This document shows, piece after piece, positions 12,740 through 26,964 of a stretch of 64,000 nucleotides of DNA; position 1 is the stretch's first letter, and every line of letters begins with the position of its first letter. Made by a program: the position numbers and the translations under genes. The stretch comes from Clitopilus passeckerianus. Lineage: Eukaryota; Basidiomycota; Agaricomycetes; Agaricales; Entolomataceae. The DNA lies in contig CALYLX010000081.1 of the NCBI GenBank assembly GCA_944990035.1, forward strand, positions 1 through 64,000. Direction: 5' to 3'. The notes beneath the pieces were generated by a model. It was given only the letters and a program-made list of their open reading frames with translations, was not told where the DNA came from and ran no database searches.

Positions 12740-13528
12740 TTCGATGCAAGGATGGGCTCATTTTCTTTCGTGGACTCTCTCATTTGTATGTTTGACATGG
12801 GTACGGACTTTGCACACTTTACCACTTGCTACCGTGGCATTTTCGGCTCTGGTTGTTTTATATTCACCACCCGGTTTTAATTAGTCAAAAAAGAGGCTTG
12901 TTTGAAAAAACGTGCTTCGGCTCAGGGAGTTGAGATGATCTATTTCGTTTGCAGCTCAACTTCACCTGGCCTGAGACCTAGGGATATGAGTGTGCTGGGC
13001 TGCCGAATGAGTTCCATTCCAGGAACAACAAAACCGAGAGCATTTCATCATGAAGCCTATGGGATCATCTTGAACAGAATCGACCAGCTAGCTGTGGGAC
13101 GTCGATATGTATTTATGGGTGTAAATTTTTGTCGAGCTGTCATTTGCCGACGCGTTATCGGTCTAAAACTCATGGCAAGGGTCTATAGAATTAATCAAGT
13201 TGGGGAGGGCGTGTTTAACGCGTGGTGTGCACGCGCCAGGCTGAGCCTAAAGCGGAGTTTAGAAATTCACATTCACCCTTTGCCCGAGCGTGGCCTCATT
13301 TTCTTGACTTGTGTTCCGTCACCTCCTCGAACGACTATCTCTTCCTCTTTTTTTCTTTAATCCTTCCACGTGAGTAGATCGCACCGACTTCGAGCTTCAT
13401 ATCGAACGCGTATCCGCCAATGGTTTTGCTTGACGAGCAAGCAAAACACGGTCGTGTTGGCGCGTCCTTTAATCGAACCACTTCTACGATTGCCACTTCA
13501 GCAGTATTCTGACCGCGTTTTTGACAGC
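12740..13528. other. Intergenic: beta-tubulin promoter and 5' UTR
   Basis: A 153-codon open frame (12902-13360) crosses it but has no family features. Poly-T/pyrimidine tracts just before 13360 and the run up to the tubulin ATG look like a promoter and leader. Confidence 0.5.
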
Positions 13529-15345
<1,817 letters not shown>

Positions 15346-16398
15346 ATCTGTTGATTGTGCATGGAATTCTGGCATACCCCTTCAAAAATTCCCCTCGCCA
15401 CCATTAGACTGTCTATACTGGTTGCACGCAGTTATTACTCTACTCAAGCACGACTTGCATGATTTGTTTTCGACGAAACGTTTTACTCTCTTTAGTGGAT
15501 GCATGAAATACTTTTTACGACCCGGAAATTTAGTTTCTTTGTTAATTCTTTTGGAATGAGTGTGAAATGGTGCGAGATGAAAGAGCGAATGCCAAATGGC
15601 TCGTTTATTGTTGGATCACTGACGCTTCGGCAGCTCATTTGCTCAGCTTCAAACGACCACCTATCCTTGCTGGTCCTTGGGTGAAATCTTGACACATGAC
15701 ACGCAAACTTTACCTATGCCATTGTCCTCCCGCTCTCTCTCATCTTCCTTCGGGATAAATGGCGACGACCATCCTGGATAACCGGCTAGTGGGCTATAAG
15801 CGGTGTCTTATTGTTCAGGTAACACCTCGTACTGGAGGGCTTGACTGGCCACAGTGAGACCTTCCATGTATCGGGCTTGAAAGCGTTGGAGTCGGATGAC
15901 ACGCCTGCCTCGACCGTATACTAGTAGGTGTACGGCCTCACACTTGCCTGATCTTGCAACTTGGGCCTCGGTCGCTCTGGTCTATCAGGTCCCAATTGCT
16001 TCCGAGGCGAGTTTTGATTTCTGTCAGCAGAGTTGTCGAACTAAACTGATTCCAATCCGCCACCAACGTGAACATAACCGGCCATGTTTGGAATGACCAT
16101 CATTGACTTGTCTCTTGGCTGTATCATGGGCATGACGTCAATGTAGCCCCACATTCCTTCGAGAGCTCAAAAATTCAATATTATAATTCAGAACTTGAGC
16201 TTGAGGTTGCCCGAATTGAATTTCGCTAATCGGTTAAGGCTCGAACGATGTCCTGTATTCTGGTACTCAAGGGATTATATCACGTCCGAGTCCTTTACAG
16301 CAAACCGACGTTTGTCCACCTGGGTCCTCTTACGAGGCGGTTATTGGGCCCGTTCATCAAATGACGACGTCATGTCCGTAGGCTGCCATCCAGTGGTG
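15346..16398. other. Intergenic, nothing recognised
   Basis: 3' flank of beta-tubulin and upstream region of the small hydrophobic gene. Only short overlapping frames; no repeat or RNA gene seen. Confidence 0.5.
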
Positions 16399-16405
16399 TA
16401 TAAAA
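16399..16405 (+). promoter_or_regulatory. TATA box of the 55-residue microprotein gene
   Basis: TATAAAA lies 53 bp before the ATG at 16458. A similar box (TATAAAG) sits at a comparable distance before the related gene on the minus strand near 58.5 kb. Confidence 0.55.
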
Positions 16406-16457
16406 CGCTTCGAATGGTGGTACAGTTTCCCCAGTATTGTCACCACCCGCAATCAAA

Positions 16458-16858
16458 ATGGGGTATGTATTACGTTAGACGTTCTCATTTCCGTTCTCTG
16501 ACCCGCATCCATTTCAATTAGGTGTATATTTTCATGTATTGGAGGTTTGTACCTTCCTTTGACAGGTTTCTAAATTCGGCCGACTGATAATCGGCCTTAC
16601 AGATATATTTGCGTGCATCGGAGGATGTATAATGAGTATTGTTTCTGCCATTGCGGGATGCCTTGAATGTATTATTGGAGGTACGTTTGTTTTGATTGGA
16701 ACGTGCCTCAAAATTGAACCAACGTGCTTATATCTATTCAGCAATTGCGAACTGCCTCGCATCTGTTGTCGATTGCCTCACCTGTGGATGTTGTCGGTAC
16801 GTGGCCGATATTTCAATACCGTTGTGGCTTGTGACTTATCCTTCCATCTAGACGTTAG
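16458..16858 (+). CDS. Small hydrophobic cysteine-containing protein (55 aa), five exons
   Basis: Five short exons (16458-16462, 16522-16544, 16603-16680, 16742-16796, 16852-16858) separated by 56-61 bp introns join to exactly 56 codons. The product begins MGCIFSCIGDIFACIGG and ends DCLTCGCCRR. It is almost wholly hydrophobic with regularly placed Cys and Gly and a Cys/Arg C-terminus, so it probably embeds in or lies on a membrane. I recognise the pattern from small unannotated basidiomycete proteins but know no function. The first and last exons carry only 5 and 7 coding bases, so most gene finders would miss it. A paralogue-like gene lies at 58157-58501 on the other strand. Every join gives GT-AG ends and keeps the frame, which supports a real gene. 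Confidence 0.7.
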
Positions 16859-17341
16859 TTTGGACCCCGGGAAACGAGGCAGGTTTTCCGGGGTGGACAA
16901 GAATGCCAACCCTCTTCACGCCCTTACGAATAACGCTATGATAATTTGGATATCTGTACATCTAATTGTACTGAATTGGACTCATTATTTGATATATTTA
17001 ATTGTTTTCAAAGATTTTGTGGATGCATTGATATCCATGCCTTGTTTTCGGGCCTTTCGACCGAAACTGTCAAACTGTCAAACTTTCCAAGGCTATTTTC
17101 CGTGGCGTACGAAGGAATCTTCCACTGGGAATTGAGATTAGATCGTCGATCATTCTAATCTTTGAAGAAAAAACAAACACAAACACAAATTTCCGAATTA
17201 TCTAAATTTTGGTTGAACGCATCTCTTCTCCTCTTCCTCTCCACTCGAAATTTTGGCAACCCCTCAACTCCGAGTGGCGAGGAAGACGAAGACATCGACG
17301 ACAAAGACGACGTTGCCAACCTAGACGAGTAAATAAACGAT
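16859..17341. other. Intergenic: URA2 promoter and leader
   Basis: AT-rich to about 17190, then a pyrimidine-rich tract (TCTTCTCCTCTTCCTCTCC near 17224) typical of a fungal core promoter before the URA2 ATG. Confidence 0.5.
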
Positions 17342-20300
17342 ATGCCTTCCACATCACTTCCTCTTGCCCGGCCTGCTCTGGCTCGCAATCCCAGTGCCTT
17401 CGGAAACACCCATGTTGCCCCTGCAGCACCGGTCACTGCTCCTCCGCCGACCACGGGTGGTCAAAAGCCTCTTGAAGGCGTTCTTGAGCTGATAGATGGA
17501 TCAGCATACCGGGGGATCAGCTTCGGAGCTGAAGGAAAGAGCATTGCAGGAGAATGCGTCTTCCAAACCGGTAAGGCCGAAAAAAACTTTTGCTGAATGG
17601 ATTTATCTAAGTGAGGTATAGGTATGGTTGGCTACACAGAATCCCTCACGGACCCATCGTATGAAGGCCAGATTCTTGTGTTGACTTACCCGCTGATCGG
17701 CAATTACGGCGTCCCTGAACGCCCAAAACATCCTCTTGAGGATCTTCCACTTGACTTTGAATCATCCAGAATTCATGTCGCTGGACTCATTATTGGATAC
17801 TACTCCGAGGACTACAGCCACTTCCTCGCCAACTCTTCTTTGGGAACATGGTTAAAAGAAAATGGAATACCCGCCTTGTACGGCATAGACACACGTGCTC
17901 TAACGAAGAAAATTAGGGAGAAGGGTTCGATGTTGGGAAAGGTTCTGGCACGTTCCCAGTCGCAGTCGCTACCCGTCCAACTATCTCCTACGTTCTCATC
18001 CCCTTCCACTCCCTATTCATGGCGCGAAGATTACAAGGATATCCCATTCGTTGATATCAACAAGCAAAACCTCGTTGCAGCCGTGTCAATTTCCAAGCCA
18101 CGACTGTATGCCCCAACCACAGAGCCTAAACTCCATCCTTCAGGTCGCCCATTACGCATTGTCGCCGTCGATGTTGGCATGAAGTATAACCAGATTCGAT
18201 GCTTCATCGACCGTGGTGTCGAGCTTAAGGTCGTTCCATGGGACTTCGACTTCCTGGGAGATTCTGAGCCATACGACGGCCTGTTTATCTCCAACGGACC
18301 TGGAGACCCCACCATGGTCAAGGAGACCGTGGCCCGCCTTAGCAAAGCCATGGAACGTTCAGACAGGCCCATTTTTGGTATCTGTCTAGGTCACCAGTTG
18401 ATGGCGCTCGCTGCTGGCGCTACAACTTCGAAGATGAAGTATGGTAATCGTGGCCACAACATCCCTTGCACGGACGCCCTTTCCGGAAGATGCTACATCA
18501 CCAGTCAAAATCATGGTTTCCAGGTCGATACCTCCTCTCTTCCGGCCGGGTGGAAGGAGCTCTTCCAAAACGCGAATGACGGGAGCAACGAGGGTATCTA
18601 CTGCGAGGACAAGCCCTTTTTCTCCGTCCAGTTCCATCCTGAATCCACTCCCGGACCACGCGACACCGAATTCCTCTTTGACGTTTTCCTCAAGAATGTC
18701 GCTGACTGCGCCGCGACCAACAGTCTCGTTCCTCTTGAAATGCCGGGAGGGAAGAAGGAAGATAACGAAAAGCGCATACCACGTGCTAAGGTTTCAAAGG
18801 TCATCATTCTCGGTTCAGGAGGGTTGTCCATTGGTCAAGCTGGAGAGTTCGACTATTCAGGCTCTCAAGCTATCAAAGCCTTGAAAGAGGAAGGCATCTA
18901 CACCATCATGATCAACCCTAACATCGCCACGATTGCGACCTCCAAAGGCCTTGCCGACAAGGTCTACTTCCTTCCTGTTACCCCCGAGTTCGTTCGCAAG
19001 GTCATCAAGTACGAGAACCCCGATGGCATCTATGTCACCTTTGGTGGTCAAACCGCACTTAACGTCGGCATCAAGCTGAAGGACGAATTTGCCGACCTTG
19101 GTGTTCAAGTCCTTGGAACACCCATCGACACCATCATCACAACTGAAGATCGTCAACTCTTCGCAAGCGCCATGGCCGAGATTGGCGAGAAATGTGCCGA
19201 AAGTACGACTGCTACCAACGTTGACGATGCAGTGGCAGCTGCTCAAGCTATTGGCTATCCAATCATCGTCCGAGCTGCCTACGCCCTTGGTGGTCTGGGC
19301 TCTGGATTTGCTCAGAATGAAGGCCAACTGCGGGCCCTATGCAGCAAGGCGTTCGCCACCAGCCCTCAGGTTCTGGTTGAAAGGAGCATGAAGGGTTGGA
19401 AGGAGATAGAGTACGAGGTTGTCCGCGACTGCAGGGATAACTGTATCACAGTCTGTAACATGGAGGTATGTTTGTTCAACTCAATTTCGTACGCATGCTG
19501 ACTAGCTGCACTAGAACTTCGACCCTCTTGGAATCCACACAGGCGACTCAATCGTCATTGCACCCTCTCAAACGCTTTCGGATGCCGACTACAACATACT
19601 CCGTACAACTGCAATCAATGTCATCAGACATCTCGGTGTCGTGGGGGAATGCAATATTCAATATGCCTTGAACCCTACGTCCCGTGAATATTGCATCATT
19701 GAGGTAGCTTCAATGCCTAATGGTCCACTATCTGATATTGACGTTGAGCTTGAACAGGTTAACGCTCGTCTATCTCGTTCTTCCGCTCTGGCCTCAAAAG
19801 CTACCGGATATCCTCTCGCTTTCATCGCTGCCAAGCTTGGCCTAGGCATTCCTTTGAATGAAATTAAGAACTCCGTCACGAAAGTCACCAGCGCTTGCTT
19901 CGAGCCCAGCTTAGACTATGTTGTCGTCAAGATTCCTCGTTGGGATCTCAAGAAATTCTCTCGGGTCAGCAGACTTCTCAGCAGCAGCATGAAGAGTGTT
20001 GGCGAGGTCATGAGTATTGGACGGACGTTTGAAGAAACGATTCAGAAGGCTATCCGAGCTATTGATGACCAGTTTTATGGTTTCCACAAGGTATGCATTT
20101 ATTTTTGTCCAACATAGTTTCACTCGTCTAACCCCTCCTCTCAGAATGACTTCGTCGATGACATTGATGAAGAACTTGTCAATCCAACAGACAAGCGCAT
20201 CTTTGCCATCTCTACTGCCTTTTACCGTGGATACAGCGTCGACAAGATCTGGCAGATGACAAACATTGACAAGTGGTTCTTGAGAAAGTTGGAGTACATC

Positions 20301-23300
20301 TTCAAGATGGAGCAGCGCCTCGGGTAGGTTCAGACTGGATGTCACCCTTGCCGTTGCTCATAACACTCTCCAGGACCTGCAATGTGTCTACCATTCCCCA
20401 AGAGCTTCTTCACCAGGCCAAGCAACTTGGCTTCTCTGATAAGCAGCTTGCTAGCTGCATGGGCTCAACTGAGCTGGCTGTCCGTCGCCGACGTGTCGAG
20501 CATGGCATCTCCCCGTTCGTGAAGCAAATTGACACGGTTGCCGCCGAATTCCCCGCCTTCACCAATTACCTTTACACCACATACAACGCAGTTGAACACG
20601 ACGTTCAATTCGACGAACGTGGAGTTATGGTTCTCGGGTCCGGCGTATATCGCATTGGCTCCTCCGTAGAGTTCGATTGGTGTGCCGTTCGCGCCATTCG
20701 AACTCTCCGTGATCAAGGCCTGAAGACGGTCATGGTCAACTACAATCCTGAGACCGTCAGTACCGATTACGATGAAGCTGACCGACTCTACTTCGAGACC
20801 ATCAGCCTTGAAACCATTTTGGACATCTACGACGCAGAGCACTCTCGTGGTGTCATCTTATCCATGGGTGGCCAGACCCCGAACAACATCGCCCTCCCTC
20901 TTTACCGCCAGAACGTCAAGATTTACGGTACCTCGCCAGAGATGATCGATACCGCAGAAAATCGCTTCAAGTTCTCTCGACTGCTGGATGCTATTGGGGT
21001 CGATCAGCCCTTATGGAAGGAGCTTACGAGCTTCGAGGAAGCAACCTCCTTCTGCGACAACGTCGGTTACCCTGTCCTTGTACGTCCTTCGTACGTCCTT
21101 TCGGGCGCTGCCATGAACGTTGTGTCCACCGCCGACGACCTGGAGAACTACCTCACCCAGGCAACCGCTGTCTCTCGCGACCACCCCGTTGTCATCACCA
21201 AATACATCGAACAGGCCAAGGAAATTGAGATGGATGCTGTTGCAAAGGATGGTAGACTCGTCATGCACTACATCTCCGAGCACGTTGAGAATGCGGGTGT
21301 TCATTCTGGTGACGCTACCCTCATCCATCCTCCTCAAGATCTCGACCCAGTCACTGTTCGTCAAATCGTGGATGCGACGGCCAAGATCGGCAACGCCCTC
21401 AACGTGACTGGACCGTTCAACATTCAGTTCATCGCCAAGAACAATGAAATCAAGGTCATTGAATGCAATCTCCGAGCTGCTCGTTCCTTCCCCTTCGTTT
21501 CAAAGGTGACAGGCATAGACGCCATAGAGTTGGCCACCAAAGTTATGCTAGACCTTCCCATTGAGGCTTACCCCGATTCCGGCATGCCTGCCGATTATGT
21601 TGGTGTCAAGGTCCCTCAGTTCAGCTTCAGCAGACTCTCTGGGGCCGATCCGGTTCTTGGTGTCGAGATGGCCTCAACCGGCGAGGTTGCCTGCTTTGGT
21701 CGTGACAAATATGAGGCTTACCTCAAGGGCTTGATTTCCACCGGAATTATCCCCCCCAAGAAGAACATCTTGTTCTCCATCGGAAGCTACCGCGAGAAGC
21801 TGGAATTGTTACCCTCAATCCAGAAGCTCAGCGCCGCAGGATTCAACATCTTTGCCACTTCCGGTACAGCCGATTTCTTAGCGGAGCACAACGTGCCGTG
21901 CAAGGTAATATCTGCTGAGACATTCTTGAATATTCCAACCTAACAGGTCCTCTTTATTAGTACCTTGAAACCTTGGATGATGACAAGCAGAAGTCGGAAT
22001 ACTCCCTTACGCAACATCTTTCAAACAACCTCATCGACATGTATATCAATCTTCCCTCCAAGAATCATTATCGTCGCCCAGCCAGTTATGCCAGCAAGGG
22101 TTATACAACCCGCCGCATGGCTGTTGATTTTGCCATCCCTCTAATGACGAACGTCAAGAACGCAAAGATGCTTGCGGAGGCGCTTGTTCGCAATCTTCCT
22201 CTCGATGTCTCTACCATCGATTTGAAGACATCGCATCAGACATACGCCTTCCCAGCGCTCATCAACATCGGTGCATTCGCCCCAGAATTGTTGACCGAAG
22301 GCAGCAAGGACCTTGTTTCGGTAACTCAGGCATCCCTCCGCTCTGGCTTCACCACTGCTCTCTTCCTACCTTGGGACAGCCAGAGCCAGATCGTTGACCG
22401 GGCCTCGTTGGAAGTAGCCCAAAAGAATTCAAACGGCGCACAGTGCAATTTCGCATTCAGCATCGTTGCAACAGCGTCCAACGTCAACGCCCTTGATGAA
22501 GAACTCATCGCAGAAGCGAAAGCCCTCTACGTACCTTTCCGTGCAGGCTATGGATCACTTCAGTTGTCTACAGTAGCAGCCCACTTCACCTCGTGGCCGA
22601 GCGACAAGCCTATCATCACCGACGCAAAGGGTGCCGACCTTGCCTCAGTCCTTTTGTTGGCAAGCCTTCACAATCGGGCGGTTCATGTGATGGACGTCCA
22701 GACTTATGATGACCTTCTTCTCATCTCACTCAGCAAGGCCAAAGCACTCCGCGTCACCTTCGATGTTGCCATATCCTCCCTCTTCTTCAACACTGACGAT
22801 TTCCCGGAGAGCAAGGTTCTGCCTTCACCTACGGACCAGAAGGCACTGTGGAAGAATCTCGACATTATCGACGTATTCTCCATCGGCACTACTACATCCA
22901 AACTTGCCCAGGAATTAGGGGAGATACCTACCCCTGGTCTCGGTACTGAAGAAGCAGTTCCATTGCTCCTCACCGCCGTCACTAATGGCCGCATCTCACT
23001 CGAGGACATTCGCAAGAGGCTGCACGATAATCCCGTCAAGATATTCAGTCTCCCTGACCAGGCCAACACCTCTGTCGAAGTTGTCCTTGGGCGCAAGACG
23101 GCGTTCTCCTCTACTACATCATCATGGTCTCCGCTTCACGAGAAGTTCGTCAGCGGCTTCATTCACCGGGTTGTCGTACATGGCACTACCGCATACCTTG
23201 ATGGGCTCCTCACCCCTCTATCACAAGCTCGCGATATTTCTGGGACGACCATCATCCATCCTGCCGTGGACACTGTTGGGATTCCTCGGGCGGCCTCCCC

Positions 23301-24488
23301 GGCCCCAGAGCCTACCCAACCCAATGTTCTTCAACTATCACAAGTTGTGCAGCAGCAGCAGATGGGACCTGCGCAGCTGTCGATTCAACACCTTCCACAT
23401 CCCACTTTCCACCGCCGCAACATTCTCTCTGTCAAGCAGTTCAACCAGAAGGATTTGTACGACCTCTTCGCTCTTGCCAACGAGATGCGCTTGCAAGTTG
23501 AGCGAAATGGTATTCTAGACATCTTAAAAGGCAAGGTTCTCTGCACGCTCTTCTATGAGCCTTCAACTCGCACCAGTGCATCCTTTGAGGCTGCCATGAA
23601 GAGATGTGGAGGCGAGGTTATTCAGGTCACGGCAGACGGCTCTTCAGTCCTCAAGGGCGAATCTCTCCCTGATACGATCAGAACGTTGGCATGCTATAAC
23701 GATGCTATTGTCATTCGTCATCCCGATGTTGGTAGCGCCCAACTCGCTGCCAAATTCTCACCAGTTCCTATCATTAACGCTGGTGACGGAATCGGGGAAC
23801 ATCCCACCCAGGTAAGTAACATCAACACCGGTCACCTAATAGCCGTCTGACCTCTTCTTTTAGGCTCTCCTCGACGTTTACACGATTCGATCCGAGCTCG
23901 GAATCGTTAATGGACGGACTATCACCCTCCTCGGCGATCTCAAGAATGGCAGGACCGTGCACAGTCTTGTAACGCTCCTCTGCCTGTATTCAGTTCGCCT
24001 CAACTTTGTCGCCCCAGCATCTTTGGCCATGCCTTCCTCTGTCGTCTCAGCAGCCCGCAAGGCTGGTATTCCCGTCACCATCTGCGAATCTCTCGACGAG
24101 GTTTTGGATGACACTGACGTCCTCTACGTCACCCGGGTTCAGAAGGAGAGGTTCGCGAGCGAGGCTGAATGGCTCCAAGTTAAAGATGCCTATCGAGTTG
24201 ACCACGCCGTGCTGTCTCGAGCGAAAGAAGATATGATCGTTATGCATCCCCTGCCCAGAGTGAATGGTGGGTTCTTCCCTTCATCATTGGTAGCTTTTTC
24301 AATTGACGCGTCATATATTCTAGAAATTGATCCTGAGGTTGATTTCGACTCGAGGCGTGCGGTGTATTTCCGACAAATGCGTTATGGCCTCTTCGTGAGT
24401 CTTTCTCCTTTTGTTATTTACCGGACTGTTGTATTGACAGCGGGTACGATAGATTCGCATGGCTCTCCTCGCGAGCGTGATGGCATAA
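17342..24488 (+). CDS. URA2: Multifunctional carbamoyl-phosphate synthase / aspartate transcarbamylase (URA2)
   Basis: Catalyses the first two steps of pyrimidine synthesis in the cytosol: glutamine, bicarbonate and ATP to carbamoyl phosphate, then carbamoyl aspartate. Domain order: CPSase small chain, glutaminase with the nucleophile motif [14 protein letters not shown] and QFHPE; two ATP-grasp synthetase halves ([19 protein letters not shown] and [17 protein letters not shown]); an MGS-like allosteric domain ([25 protein letters not shown]); a dihydroorotase-like linker; and ATCase with [21 protein letters not shown] and HPLPRVN. In the linker the expected DHOase HxH metal site reads [10 protein letters not shown], so it is inactive, as in yeast Ura2. 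About ten exons; a 54-bp intron near 19704-19757 is a multiple of three and stop-free. The last exon ends [14 protein letters not shown] feedback at the MGS domain is expected from the family. Confidence 0.96.
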
Positions 24489-25393
24489 GATTCAGACATT
24501 TCATGTATGAAAACCGTGGAACATCCGAACCGGGACAAAAGATAGAGAAAAGTATGTACATAACATCTCTGTAATATCTAGAGAAATCAAGTACCATCAC
24601 GAACCATTACAATGTAGACTATGTAGAGAAAATTACTATCGAATCGCTACAATGGGATCTCACAATCACTCCTTCAATTTTATGTTTTCTATGCTTCTCA
24701 AGATCCCTTGTTAGGTTTTCATACCGTATATGGAGCCGGTCTTTGATGAATCCCGGACTTAACTTCAATCAACAAACGCCATATGGGTTATCTCGGTAAC
24801 TCTCCTGGTTACTTCCATTCATCGAACCTGTCATAACCTGTCATTGCACTCGGTCTCTCAGATTGCAGGAGGATCGGCAGTGTCAGTGTGAGATTGTCAG
24901 CTTGACAGGATATGTCGGCTTTCTATTAGAAACTCGCTGATGAACTTGGACATTTGAACACGAATAGGCTCAGCAAGTCGACTTTCATCTATACGGGAGA
25001 CAACAGCTATTGGACTGAGGACAGGTCCATAGTTTTTTCACCGTCCGGCAATCCCTCTTATAATTGAATCGCATGATTGAAAAGATGACTCCCACAGAAC
25101 CACACGCGTACCCAGTGTCACCCCACAAGTGTACCTGGTGACCAAACATATCGGGGAAATCCTCCATGACATGAATTCATAGAAGCTTACGACAAGGCTA
25201 GGATGCCGAACAAACCGCTATCAAGTAAATTAAAGTTGGATGCAGTATCCGTGGCCTTGATGGAAGTCGGGTGTGTTCTCTGCGTTTCCTATAAAACGTT
25301 TTGTAGGCATGGTCGCATGCCCTGAGTACTGCCTCCCTGGGTCTAGATTTAACCCTGCTGCTGCCTACTTAAGTGAGGCCACGCACCCTTGCA
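24489..25393. other. Intergenic, nothing recognised
   Basis: 3' flank of URA2 and promoter of the next gene. Short stop-rich frames only. A direct repeat of AACCTGTCAT (about 24827-24845) is the only local structure noted. Confidence 0.5.
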
Positions 25394-26483
25394 ATGCACC
25401 AGGATTCTGAGCCCGCACCTCCAACAAATGCTCCTGCCCAAGTTGTCACTGCTCACACGGGACCCACATCCCCGACACCAGGGCCTACAGCGCAGTCTGC
25501 AAGTACTGCAGGACCGACGTCGATTCTGAGGCCATCGTCTCCCCCGCCAAGAGTTGCATCTCCAGCACGCGATCCTGCAAACTCGTCCACAGAGGGGCCT
25601 TCACGGGTCAGGAGCATCGTAGGCCACCCCGACCATATTTCACCCCAACAAGATGTCAGGAGGTCACCGCCACAAAGACGATCCACCTTCACAGACAGAG
25701 GGCCTTATGATGTAGTGCATGACCCATCTATAATTGGATCGCATGGACTTGGGATGTCGGCACCTCTGCCTGCTCTTCCTGCTGAAGCCAGAAGAGGCCC
25801 GGAGCTACGCTCCTCGCCAACAAGGCGGGGGTCTGGTCTAGATTGGATAGTTCCTCAAGCTACCAGTGAGAAGGCCTTTGATAAGGTATGCAGTGCTGAA
25901 GGCTTTCGCTTCCACGCCAGATCGACTGACGCTTTCTGAAGGCAGCCTACGAGAGAAGTATTGGTGAAAGGCTTGACCCCACACTTGCAACGGCACGGCA
26001 GGAGAGGGATAAATTTGCTCGGAAAGCACAGTTGACTGGGTGGACTCTGAACGTGGCTATAGGACTTCAAGTCTTATTAGGTGCATTGACCACTGGTCTC
26101 TCAGCTGCTGCAACAAGCGCTCGACAGGTACGAGTTGACTCATTGGCCCCTCTGCCTCCTTCTAACGGACACATCATATCAGACATCTATCAGTACCACT
26201 ATCCTTGGTGAGTAAACTTTATTTTTCAATTGGATCTAACAGTGCTGATCCTCAGAGGGGTTTAGGCGGCCTTTCCACCTTAATCGCATCCTATCTGGCA
26301 CGGGCGCGAGGTTCGAACGAGCCTCAGCTGTCTACCATGCGTGTCAAAGACCTGGAGCAGTTCATCCGAGAGTGTGAGGCTTTCAAGATGGATTCTGGGC
26401 ATATGGTATCCCATGATCTTGATCAAAAAATAGAGGGGTTTAGACAGAGGTTAGAAGAGCTTCTGGGTAATTTAAATCAGTAA
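25394..26483 (+). CDS. SLATT-like (fungal DUF4231-type) two-transmembrane protein
   Basis: Four exons: 25394-25885, 25942-26127, 26183-26207, 26266-26483. The first 160 residues are Pro/Ser/Thr-rich and disordered (MHQDSEPAPPTNAPAQ...). A compact domain follows: AAYERSIGERLDPTLATARQ, then two hydrophobic spans (TLNVAIGLQVLLGALTTGL and STTILGGLSTLIASYLA) separated by a few residues. A charged helix follows (RVKDLEQFIRECEAF ... RQRLEELLGNLNQ). This helix-2TM-helix plan matches the fungal SLATT domain. Its prokaryotic relatives are predicted pore-forming effectors coupled to nucleotide-sensing immunity, but whether the fungal proteins form pores is unknown. No sensor or nucleotidyltransferase gene is next to it. 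Recognition is from pattern memory; the domain assignment should be tested by a profile search. Confidence 0.65.
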
Positions 26484-26964
26484 GTGATACCTCTTTCATA
26501 ATTGACGTATAGAAAATCCTAAAGGCATTTCCATCAACAGGGAACGTAGGGTTGCTCCTCTGGCAGTTTAGGAATGGAGGTTATTCATTTCTCGATCAAA
26601 ATATTTAGTTATACCCGTCATTGTTTCGGACTTGACATACACGATCTTTTCTTCTTATTAAATTATATTTTCTGACTCGTGTTGGGCCTGATTTCATCGT
26701 GACTGGCGTTGACAGTAGTACTAGTAGGCCTCTTGGGTCTACCAGACTCCCTGATGTAGCCCTGAGGTCCAGTGTAAAGCACCAATCCCGCGGCCATTTA
26801 GGACGCGTTCTGAGCACGTGATCTTGCTGCTGTTGTCACGATTCACGACGTTCAAGGCTGTGGGCATTGGCCGTCCAGGCAGCGTTGATCAAAGTGCTCA
26901 GCTCACGGCAGCCCATACTCCCTCTGCTTCCAGTACTACAACCATTCAATCTTCAACCTCAAAA
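26484..26964. other. Intergenic between the SLATT-like gene and BUR6
   Basis: AT-rich 3' flank then BUR6 promoter; nothing else seen. Confidence 0.5.

Noticed and set aside
12902..13360. 153-codon open frame upstream of beta-tubulin
   Set aside because: No domain or biased composition, ends in a poly-pyrimidine leader, and lies where the tubulin promoter should be.
18031..19327. Several long open frames opposite or out of phase with URA2
   Set aside because: Shadows of the codon bias of the true coding strand.
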